From Christensenella sp. UBA2853 (GTDB taxonomy: Bacteria; Bacillota; Clostridia; Christensenellales; Aristaeellaceae): a stretch of 49,372 nt of DNA. The notes beneath the pieces were generated by a model. It saw only the letters and a list, made by a program, of their open reading frames with translations, was not told the origin of the DNA and did no database searches. The stretch is from NCBI GenBank assembly GCA_002350845.1, contig DEFL01000035.1, forward strand, positions 1-49,372, in the 5' to 3' direction. Positions 8,380 to 16,058 of this stretch are shown piece by piece. The first letter of the stretch is position 1. The number at the start of each line of letters is the position of its first letter. A program made the position numbers and the translations under genes.

Positions 8380-9536
8380 TATGCTTCCTGTGCATCCGTT
8401 TCCTGAGGCGCTTCCGCCTGCTCTGCTTCCCACCTGCGCCGGTCCGCGGCACGTTTGCCGCCCAGCCATGCACCGATCAGGAAAGAGACTGTGCCCCACC
8501 GGATCAGGCCGCTCCAGAAACGAATCTCCGCCATTTCCGGCGTCTGGAACCGCACCGGGCTTGCTGCCATGCCGGTCAGGTCCCAAAAGCGTTTGCCGAT
8601 CGCCGATGCACTCACCAGCTCCTCCGGCACCCATTCCGGGAACACCATCATCAGACGGGCGGCACCCATCACCAGGAGGGCTGCAGCCCCGATCAGCATG
8701 CCCCAGAGCAGGACTGCGCCAAGGCACCTGAGCAGGATGCGGCCCAGGATCTGACGCGGATAATGCGTCTTCAGATCCTCACGCGTTCTGTCATACCATG
8801 TCCTGCAGGTTCTCTTCAGGGACCGGACCCACCGGGTCATCCAATAAATGCAAAGGCTGACCAGCGCAAACAGAAGAATGATGCATCCCCGGATTCTTTC
8901 CCTGGTCAGTTCCACCGCCTGACCGTTCCCGAGTGCCTCCGACGCAGAGGCTTCAAACAGTGTCCTCTCAGCATCAGCAGACCGGCCTCCGAGTGTCAGC
9001 ACAGCCACTTCCGCTTTCGGTGCATTCTGCGTATTGACCGGAATCCATGCAGTATATGCACTCATTTCTCCGATCCGCCTCCGGTGGGCCGCAACACCCG
9101 CAACCGTGTAGGCGGTTTCTCCGATCCGGACCGTCTTTCCCGGTACTTCCTGGTCTCCGAAGAGCAGAAACGCGAGCTGCTCATCGAGCACAATCACCTG
9201 TTTTCCGCTGTCTCCCCGCGCAAGCGGACGGCCGGATACAAAGGCGCGCGGATAGACCTGGAAAAAGCTGCCGCCGACCTGATAGAGATTCACATCGCCC
9301 TGGCTCTTCTCCCCGGCAGTGAGTGAAACCCCGCCGGTTGTCTCATGAATGGAGACAGGCCGCGCCATTTCCTCCCAGGCGGTTTCCATTTTCGCCAGCG
9401 GCTGCAGCAGATCACCTTCCGGAGGATAGGCGGCATACTGGCTTGCCTCCGGTCCGCTCAGCAGCCCGGTCACACCCGCGATGATGAGGAGCAGGCCAAT
9501 CAGGCACAGAACATTACCCCGTAGTTTTCTCCTCAT
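8379..9536 (-). CDS. MacB-like membrane protein (orphan ABC-exporter-type permease)
   Basis: This 385-residue protein has an N-terminal membrane helix (about residues 9-26). An extracellular domain of about 190 residues follows, with a MacB periplasmic-core-like segment (GSFFQVYPRAFVSGRPL, VIVLDEQLAFLLFG, GKTVRIGETAYTVAGV). Three further hydrophobic segments come after it, near 220, 275 and 350. This resembles the MacB/FtsX permease plan but has lost the usual C-terminal FtsX signature, so the membrane part is diverged. It overlaps the upstream adaptor gene by four bases (ATGA), indicating translational coupling. It is the last gene of the seven-gene operon. No ATPase is encoded nearby. Confidence 0.7.
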   Translation of the reverse strand: MRRKLRGNVLCLIGLLLIIAGVTGLLSGPEASQYAAYPPEGDLLQPLAKMETAWEEMARPVSIHETTGGVSLTAGEKSQGDVNLYQVGGSFFQVYPRAFVSGRPLARGDSGKQVIVLDEQLAFLLFGDQEVPGKTVRIGETAYTVAGVAAHRRRIGEMSAYTAWIPVNTQNAPKAEVAVLTLGGRSADAERTLFEASASEALGNGQAVELTRERIRGCIILLFALVSLCIYWMTRWVRSLKRTCRTWYDRTREDLKTHYPRQILGRILLRCLGAVLLWGMLIGAAALLVMGAARLMMVFPEWVPEELVSASAIGKRFWDLTGMAASPVRFQTPEMAEIRFWSGLIRWGTVSFLIGAWLGGKRAADRRRWEAEQAEAPQETDAQEA

Positions 9537-10888
9537 TTCGATGCTCCGCTCTCCCCTGTATACTGCATCACGGGACCGCCCTCGGTCAGGGCACGGTCTT
9601 CCATGTACAGTACTTTCTGCCAGGTCAGGTCTTCTGCCACGGATACCGTGCTTCCGGACTCAGCCAGCACCGTCACGCTCATTTTCTTTGCGATCATCCG
9701 GCTGCCGCCAAAGGCAGAGCTTTCCGTTTCGCCAACGAGCACATAGCGGCTGTCGCCGCTTCCGCGCACAGCTGCAGCGGGCACAAGACATGTGGCCTCC
9801 TGACTTTTGGTGACCAGCCGCGCCTTGATATCGCCTTTCATCATATTGCTGACACTGCCCAGGGCATACCGGACATCCTCGGTGATCGCTGCATCCGCAT
9901 ACGGATGGCCTTCCGAGTCAAGCCCTGTACTCACAACCTTGGTGCTCGCACCACCCCATGAGTCCGAGTCCACAATCACGGTGGTACCCTGATTCACGCT
10001 CTGCTTGATCCCCGTCAGGTCCAGCCGGATGACCGGTGCAACACCGTCGGGCGTCATGCGGGCGAGCACGGTGTCTCCATCCGCCGTCGCGCCTTTTTCC
10101 ACTTTGACTTCAATGACATACCCGGCATGCGGAGCCGGGATGGTTTCAGCCGTCTGGCTGAGGACCTGAACAGCTGTCATCTGCTCTTCAGTCTTCTGCA
10201 GTTTTTCCCGGTATTCCTCCATCTGGCGGAGGCTGGTCCAGGTTTCCTCCGGGATCGCATACCGTTCCATGGCCTTCAGTTGGTCTTCCGCGCGCTTCAG
10301 CGCTTCCCCGGCCGTCTGCCAGGCCTGATAGGCGTTCCGGCTTTCTTCCCCGGCACCCTCCGGCAGGGTTTCCCCCTGCATTTCCAGGTTTTCGCGCAGA
10401 AGGCTCACGCGCAGGGCCACCCAGGCCGAGCGCTCGGTTTCCCGGGCCTTTTCTTCCTCCAGCCAGGCCTCCTGCCAGATTTCCTCATTCCGCGTCAGAC
10501 GGATCTCGCCGTTCTTTTTCTCAAGACTGCGCAGTTCCTTCTGTGCCGTATCATAGTCCTTTTTCAGGGTTTCCAGTGTTTTTTCCGCATCGGTCACGCG
10601 GGCTTTCAGCAGCACAGCCCCGGCTTTCACCTGGTCGCCCGCTGCCGCTTTCACCTGCGTGATCGTCAGGCTCAGATCCTCGGGCACAGGCACCCGGATC
10701 TCCTCGGACTCGGGAAACACCACTTTTCCCTTCAGTTCAATCTCCTGCTCAAACTTTCCGTTTTTCGCCTGGGCAAACCGGACTTTCGGCGTCGTCAGTG
10801 TGCGGACGGTGCCTGAAAAAAACATGCACAACGCAACCACAATGGCAAGGATCAGAAGCCCGCGCAGGGCAAATTTCTTCATCTTCAT
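9533..10888 (-). CDS. HlyD/RND-type adaptor with coiled coil
   Basis: This 451-residue membrane-fusion-type adaptor has an N-terminal signal anchor (about residues 8-27) and a first barrel-sandwich half (VVFPESEEIRVPVPEDLSLT). A long charged coiled coil rich in Glu, Lys and Gln (about residues 100-240) comes next. The second sandwich half follows (IPAPHAGYVIEVKVEKGATA), and then a beta-barrel region. In Gram-positive bacteria such proteins pair with MacB-type permeases, which fits the coupled gene downstream. GGAG lies upstream of the ATG. The gene overlaps both neighbours by four bases. Confidence 0.82.
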   Translation of the reverse strand: MKMKKFALRGLLILAIVVALCMFFSGTVRTLTTPKVRFAQAKNGKFEQEIELKGKVVFPESEEIRVPVPEDLSLTITQVKAAAGDQVKAGAVLLKARVTDAEKTLETLKKDYDTAQKELRSLEKKNGEIRLTRNEEIWQEAWLEEEKARETERSAWVALRVSLLRENLEMQGETLPEGAGEESRNAYQAWQTAGEALKRAEDQLKAMERYAIPEETWTSLRQMEEYREKLQKTEEQMTAVQVLSQTAETIPAPHAGYVIEVKVEKGATADGDTVLARMTPDGVAPVIRLDLTGIKQSVNQGTTVIVDSDSWGGASTKVVSTGLDSEGHPYADAAITEDVRYALGSVSNMMKGDIKARLVTKSQEATCLVPAAAVRGSGDSRYVLVGETESSAFGGSRMIAKKMSVTVLAESGSTVSVAEDLTWQKVLYMEDRALTEGGPVMQYTGESGASK

Positions 10889-11745
10889 TTTAACTCCGTC
10901 AATTGTAATCCACTGAGGATATCCTCCTGGAAAAACAGATATACAAACAATGCCGGCAGAATATACAGTGCCGCCCCGGCAAACTCAAACCCGGTTTTTT
11001 CCTTGACCAGCTGATTGAACATGGTCGAGAGCGGCTGCAGGTCTCCGCGTGTGGTCAGATAGGTCAGCGGCTGTTCGACCAGGTTCCAGCTCTCGGCAAA
11101 GGAGAGCGCGGCCGCAGCGCCGAGAATAGGCCTGCACACAGGCAGAATGACCCGAAGATAGACACTGAACGTGCCTGCCCCGTCCATTTCCGCCGCCTCA
11201 ATGAGCTCATTGGGCAGACCCACCATGAACTGGCGGATCAGGAAAATGTAAAACGGAGCAAACCACATGGGCAGGACCACCGCCCAGATCGTGTCTGTCA
11301 GTCCCAAACTTCTGAGGGTCAGCACATTGGGCACCATGGTCACCTGAAAGGGAAGCAGCATCAGCAGAATAATCCCGAAAAAGGCTGCATTTCTTCCCGG
11401 AAAATGAAAGCGGCTCAGACCGAACGCCATCGCCGGAATGATGATGGCCTGACCGGCCAGGATCATGGCCGCATACATGGCGGAATTCACAAACAATCTG
11501 AGAACCGTATTGTCTGTGATCAGGATCTGGTGATACTGTCCCAGAGAAAACATATTGGGGATCAGGTGAGGGTCCATCCAGCGGCTTTCATCAAAGCTGC
11601 CGCGTGTACCCATATAGCTTTTCATCTCGGAAATGGAGGAAAAACTGTACAGGAACGTCTGCAGCATCGGAAGCAGCATCAGGACAGCCAAAACACCCAG
11701 GAATCCCTGAATCAGGCGGAACCGAACGCCACGCTGTTTACGCAT
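10885..11745 (-). CDS. carbohydrate-type ABC importer permease (MalG-like)
   Basis: This 286-residue inner-membrane permease has about six transmembrane helices. The cytoplasmic coupling loop carries the EAA motif (EAAEMDGAGTFSVYLRVILP, near residues 182-201), where an ATPase would dock. It resembles the CUT1 family MalG subunit and sits directly after a MalF-like gene. AAGGGGGC lies 6 bases before the ATG. Its end overlaps the adaptor gene by four bases. The ATPase must come from elsewhere; shared MsmX-type ATPases are known for Gram-positive CUT1 importers. Confidence 0.88.
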   Translation of the reverse strand: MRKQRGVRFRLIQGFLGVLAVLMLLPMLQTFLYSFSSISEMKSYMGTRGSFDESRWMDPHLIPNMFSLGQYHQILITDNTVLRLFVNSAMYAAMILAGQAIIIPAMAFGLSRFHFPGRNAAFFGIILLMLLPFQVTMVPNVLTLRSLGLTDTIWAVVLPMWFAPFYIFLIRQFMVGLPNELIEAAEMDGAGTFSVYLRVILPVCRPILGAAAALSFAESWNLVEQPLTYLTTRGDLQPLSTMFNQLVKEKTGFEFAGAALYILPALFVYLFFQEDILSGLQLTELK

Positions 11746-11757
11746 CCGGCCGCCCCC

Positions 11758-12612
11758 TTACGACAGGCCCTGCTGGGCACGGTTCTGAAGATAGAACAGC
11801 ACGCCGAACAGAGCAAACACGATCAGTGCAAAACTGTAGGCAGCTGTCGTCACATTCTGATAATTCAGCTTGCCGTACATATTGTTCATATAGTTCTGCA
11901 GGGTATACAGAGGTTCATCCGGATACGCTCCGCCGATGAAATAAACCTCCTTGAAAATGCGGAAAGCATTGACCCAGCAGAGAATAAACACCAGGAATGC
12001 GGAAGGCACAATCAGCGGCAGGGTGATTGAAAAAGCCTGCCGCGTAAAGGAAGCGCCTTCTAGCGTCGCATACTCATACAGAGCATCCGGGATCGCCTGG
12101 AGCGCAGCCAGGAAAATGACTACACAGAATCCCAGGTTTTTCCACAGGAACAGCAGAATGACGGGATAGCGGAGCTCCATGCCCTGCAGCCAGAGCACCC
12201 GGCCGCCGCCGAAGAGCGTGACAAGACGGTTGACAGGGCCTCCGAAGTCAAACCACAGAAGCCAGATGATCAGCACCGCGCTCGACGGCATCAGGTACGG
12301 GAGCAGCACACTGCTCCGGAAGAACGTCCCGGCCGGGCGGATCCGGTTGAGCAGAACGCTCAGCGCAAAGGACAGCAGGAACAGGCCCGGTGCGCAGATC
12401 AGGCTCAGTTCCATGGTGTTCTTCAGTCCCAGCTGAAACATGGGGTTCTGCCATACATTGCTGTAGTTCTGAAACCCGACGAATGCATTTTCAAAGCTTC
12501 CATCGGTCATGCTGTACCAGATGCCGCCAAAGAAGGGCACCACATAAAAGAGCAGGATGCCGATCAGGCCCGGAAGCAGAAATGGCAGCACCAGTCTTTT
12601 CTTGGTATACAA
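11758..12612 (-). CDS. carbohydrate-type ABC importer permease (MalF-like)
   Basis: This 284-residue permease has about six membrane helices and a variant EAA loop (YEYATLEGASFTRQAFSITL). It is the MalF-like partner of the next gene. The start appears to be TTG at 12612, with GGAAGGG about 10 bases upstream; no in-frame ATG precedes the first hydrophobic helix. It lies four bases after the stop of the solute-binding gene. The substrate is unknown. The neighbours, a secreted LRR protein and adaptors, are unusual for a sugar importer. Confidence 0.85.
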   Translation of the reverse strand: MYTKKRLVLPFLLPGLIGILLFYVVPFFGGIWYSMTDGSFENAFVGFQNYSNVWQNPMFQLGLKNTMELSLICAPGLFLLSFALSVLLNRIRPAGTFFRSSVLLPYLMPSSAVLIIWLLWFDFGGPVNRLVTLFGGGRVLWLQGMELRYPVILLFLWKNLGFCVVIFLAALQAIPDALYEYATLEGASFTRQAFSITLPLIVPSAFLVFILCWVNAFRIFKEVYFIGGAYPDEPLYTLQNYMNNMYGKLNYQNVTTAAYSFALIVFALFGVLFYLQNRAQQGLS

Positions 12613-12616
12613 TCCA

Positions 12617-14932
12617 TCAATTCCCTTCCAGACGCATCATCTGTACCTTTCGGTCAATATAGCTCAGCAGCTCTTCCGCGCTCTTCTGCCCCTGCAGATA
12701 CCCGTCAAAGAGGCTGTAGAAGGCATCCGATTCATCCCCGGAATACAGCTGCCGCATCAGACTCCAGCGAACCGGACGGAGATGCGCAGCGCGGCCGTGA
12801 TACAGTTCGATGTCGTCCGGACTGATCATCCAGTAGTTGGCATCAAATTCACTCAGTTCACGCTCATAGTCGGCCAGGATCTTTTCCCAGTTTTCCTTTT
12901 CCTCTTCATCCTGTGCATTTTCGACATGGAGCCGGGCTTCGTTTGCCCATTTTTCCATGTTCTTTCTCTGCTCTTCATGGTCCGGATAGCGCTTCGGTTC
13001 ATTGTCCTGCGCGCTCACCGTGTACCACAGCTGCGGTCCCATGTTCTCTGCCAGGGCTTCCAGGAAAGCAATGGCCTCTTCCTGATGCTGTGAATACGGA
13101 TTCACCCAGGCGACGGACAGTTCAAAGGGCAGAACGGGGTCTTCCCCATCACGGAAAGAGAGCTGGAAAGCCTGGTAGGCTCCGCCGTAGTTCTGCATGG
13201 TGATCGAACTGTAGGTGGTAATGAGGCCCTCCTTGTATCCGCCGTCGTCTGAACCGATAATCATTTCCTGATTTTCGAGTTCTTCCCCCGGCAGGATTCC
13301 CAGTGCCTCATAGTCCAGCTGATCCAGACGATTGAGCAGTCCGCGCAGTTCTTCCGAATTGTAGGGCATGTCTTCACGGCTCATCGTGTACTGGCTCAGG
13401 AGATCCCGGATCACATTCTGGCGGAAATCTTCTTTGGACGTATAGAAATCCAGCACCACATATCCGCTGCCCGTGATCTTGTCCGGCAGTGTCTCCAGCA
13501 GGTCAAAGAACTGGTTCCAGGTCTTCGGCACGTCGTCCTCCGTCAGACCCAGTTTCTTCCATCCCTTGGTATTGTATCCAAGACAGTCGCCGACCGCATT
13601 GACCGGAATCGCGACAATCTTTCCGTCCTTCATCAGACTGTCCTGCACCAGAGGATACATGCTTTCCGTCTTTGCTTTCAGAATCGCACTCCCTGTGAGG
13701 TCCGCCATAAATCCGCGGTCATAGATTGCGCTGAACGCGCTCGCGCTCATCTCCATCAGATAGACATCCACGCGATCGTCCCGGTTCATCATGGCCTGCA
13801 GCAGCGCATTCTCGTCCCCGTAATCCTCCATCACCACCGTCACATTGCCGTGGGATTCCGTGAAGTCATAGTACGCATTGTTCAGTCCGGTGCTCCACGT
13901 ATAGGGACGCACATGCAGTGCGATTTCACTGCGCTGTGCGGGGTCGCTATTGCGCACAATCACGGTGCTGTAGTCGCCCAGCACCAGGAATCCGTCATCC
14001 AGTACTCGTCCAAACCCGGATCCGCTCAGAGGGCAGTCATTCACCGCCTCTGCCGTGGACAGGTCACGGCCGGTCACCCGGTAGATTTCGCCGGCATGGA
14101 CATAATACAGGATGTCTGTTTTTTCATCATAGGTGACAATGCGCGGGCTGACCTGTTCAAGATCAAAGCGCACGATTTCATCCATTTCCTCCGTGACGCC
14201 GTCATAGAGACTCACGGTCATGAGGGCGTGATCCCCCCAGCGGGTCTGTGACAGGAGGATGCGGTCCTCTGTCCCGTACCCGATGTTGCTCAGATCGGGA
14301 ATATAGCGTTCCTGCGCCGTCCCTGTGGTCAGGTCATAGATCACCAGCACTGCATTTCCGCTGTCATCATAGGTATGGAGATAGAGGTTCTCCCCCACGC
14401 ACAGGCCAGAGCTGACGTACTTGCTGCCCGTCCAGGTGCCGTAATCTTCGGTCATGCTGCTCCAGTCGAGCGCCGGTAAGTCCGTCGCCTCCACGCTGGC
14501 CTCGCTGCCGTCAAGCACGAGTCTGCGGACTGTTGCGTTCTCAATGGTTCCGCCGCTTTCCTCGGTTCTGACGCGCGTCACCAGGGCAAGGATTTCTTCG
14601 CCGTGTTCAAACCAGCAGACAATCTGTTCGGTGATGTTTGCGTTTTCCTGGTCCGCTTCCCCGCTCTGCGTATACTGCAGACCGTTCATGCGGTCCATCA
14701 TGGCCTGAAGGCTGTACTGAGCGGTTTCCTTTGTGTCCAGGTCATAGACCATCAGACTTTCATTCATGCCGCTTGTGAACATGTAGACCTTGCGTCCAAC
14801 CAGAAAAGTCGACCGGATGGCTGCGTAGCCCATGTTTTCATCAAACCGTGTCAGGACTCTGTCTCCCGGGGAGGCCAGGGCCGCCCCTGTCAGGCACAGC
14901 AGTGCCAGCACAATGCAGATCAGTCTTTTCAT
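12617..14932 (-). CDS. propeller-like/extracellular solute-binding fusion protein
   Basis: This 771-residue exported protein has a signal peptide (residues 1-20, cleavage likely after ALA). No canonical lipobox is present, so the means of retention at the membrane is unclear. Residues about 25-345 contain repeated beta-strand units with aromatic/Asp-rich turns (MVYDLDTKE, VLVIYDLTTG, IVTYDEKTDILYYV), suggesting a beta-propeller. Residues about 350-730 resemble a family 1 solute-binding protein (AIPVNAVGDCLGYNTKGWKKLGL, PKTWNQFFDLLETL). Most sugar-binding proteins are 400-550 residues long, so the N-terminal addition is notable. It lies directly upstream of the two permease genes. The propeller call is inference from the repeats. 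Confidence 0.75.
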   Translation of the reverse strand: MKRLICIVLALLCLTGAALASPGDRVLTRFDENMGYAAIRSTFLVGRKVYMFTSGMNESLMVYDLDTKETAQYSLQAMMDRMNGLQYTQSGEADQENANITEQIVCWFEHGEEILALVTRVRTEESGGTIENATVRRLVLDGSEASVEATDLPALDWSSMTEDYGTWTGSKYVSSGLCVGENLYLHTYDDSGNAVLVIYDLTTGTAQERYIPDLSNIGYGTEDRILLSQTRWGDHALMTVSLYDGVTEEMDEIVRFDLEQVSPRIVTYDEKTDILYYVHAGEIYRVTGRDLSTAEAVNDCPLSGSGFGRVLDDGFLVLGDYSTVIVRNSDPAQRSEIALHVRPYTWSTGLNNAYYDFTESHGNVTVVMEDYGDENALLQAMMNRDDRVDVYLMEMSASAFSAIYDRGFMADLTGSAILKAKTESMYPLVQDSLMKDGKIVAIPVNAVGDCLGYNTKGWKKLGLTEDDVPKTWNQFFDLLETLPDKITGSGYVVLDFYTSKEDFRQNVIRDLLSQYTMSREDMPYNSEELRGLLNRLDQLDYEALGILPGEELENQEMIIGSDDGGYKEGLITTYSSITMQNYGGAYQAFQLSFRDGEDPVLPFELSVAWVNPYSQHQEEAIAFLEALAENMGPQLWYTVSAQDNEPKRYPDHEEQRKNMEKWANEARLHVENAQDEEEKENWEKILADYERELSEFDANYWMISPDDIELYHGRAAHLRPVRWSLMRQLYSGDESDAFYSLFDGYLQGQKSAEELLSYIDRKVQMMRLEGN

Positions 14933-14951
14933 CTTTTCTTACCCCCGTTGT

Positions 14952-16058
14952 TCAGTCTCCATGAGCCATATGCTCTGTACCGTTGACCCCTTCGACATAC
15001 AGAATGACAGTCATGCCTGCCCGAATCCGGGCGTCCGGCGTGATTGACGCGTATGCCTTATAGGTTTTTCTTTCTGTGGTGCCTTCCTTCACCGTGGAAT
15101 TGATATGGGAGATGCGGAGGATTTCCCCTTCATAGGTCTTTCCGCTCTCTGTCTCCCAGTACAGTTCCATGCGGACCTTCTGTCCTTCCTCAAGGATGAA
15201 CAGATCCGATTCAGGAATATCAAACTCGACCTGGAGACTGCTGGTGGGCAGAATTTTCATCAGCGTGTCCCCTTTGGCGATCGAATCTCCGTTGTTCTTT
15301 TCCACGCTGGAGATGATCCCGCTCACCGGGCTGAGCACCTGCTTGCCCGGAGCATACAGCCCGTCGAGAACGCCTTCCACGGTTTCAAAGAGCAGTTCGC
15401 CGCGCTCCACGAAATCTCCGTTGGCGACATACACCCGGACAGCACTGCCGCTGCCCTTGACCGCGACCGGCTTGGCCCGGTCCACGGTCCCGCGTCCGAC
15501 GCAGCTTTCTCTGGCATAATCGCTTTTCCTGTAGGCGTCCACTTTTTCTCCGATATAAAAGTCTCCGCCGGTCACTTCAATCTGGTATCCGTCCTCCGTC
15601 AGGGCTGCAACCATACCGGTTCCCTTGTGCGAGCCGTCGGTCACGCATTTGAGGTAAACGCGTTCACCCAGATGGATATATTTGTTCTCACTGCTGTTGT
15701 AGGCTTTGTCCGATGTCGCCTTGATGATGTAGCGGTTCGTCGGCTCAATATACAGGCTGGCGCCGTAGCGCTCGGTGACGTCCTCGGTTTTGTCCCCTGC
15801 CTGAAGGTACATGCCGGAGATCGTGCCTTCCACAGGCGCAAAATTCAGGGTTGCTTCCACTTCCGCGAGGCTTTCCCCTTCGGAAACCAGCTGCCCTGCG
15901 CTCTTGGTGATCCCGCTGAGCCGGCCGCCGTAGCTGACCTGCACCGGCACGGTTTCACCTGCGGTAATTGTTCCAACATATGAATTGTCAGCCATGGCGG
16001 CACTGGTGATGCCGCAGGCCAGACAGGCCGCAAGCAGCCATGCTGCAAATCGTTTCAT
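14952..16058 (-). CDS. secreted HlyD-like adaptor with two biotinyl/lipoyl-type domains
   Basis: This 368-residue protein has a cleavable-type signal peptide (residues 1-23, ending SAAMA). It shows two barrel-sandwich segments (GGRLSGITKSAGQLVSEGESL near 44; LSPVSGIISSVEKNNGDSIAKGDTL near 241) and a C-terminal barrel strand set (RIRAGMTVILYVEG). There is no long coiled coil, unlike the other adaptor in this operon. Its start overlaps the end of the LRR gene by four bases (ATGA at 16055-16058). It is the second gene of the operon. The role is probably as an extracytoplasmic assembly or adaptor subunit; the partner is unknown. Confidence 0.75.
   Translation of the reverse strand: MKRFAAWLLAACLACGITSAAMADNSYVGTITAGETVPVQVSYGGRLSGITKSAGQLVSEGESLAEVEATLNFAPVEGTISGMYLQAGDKTEDVTERYGASLYIEPTNRYIIKATSDKAYNSSENKYIHLGERVYLKCVTDGSHKGTGMVAALTEDGYQIEVTGGDFYIGEKVDAYRKSDYARESCVGRGTVDRAKPVAVKGSGSAVRVYVANGDFVERGELLFETVEGVLDGLYAPGKQVLSPVSGIISSVEKNNGDSIAKGDTLMKILPTSSLQVEFDIPESDLFILEEGQKVRMELYWETESGKTYEGEILRISHINSTVKEGTTERKTYKAYASITPDARIRAGMTVILYVEGVNGTEHMAHGD

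Noticed and set aside
14870..14932. Lipoprotein signal in the solute-binding fusion
   Set aside because: The only early Cys is preceded by ALL, not by a lipobox such as LAGC, so an ordinary signal peptide is more likely.
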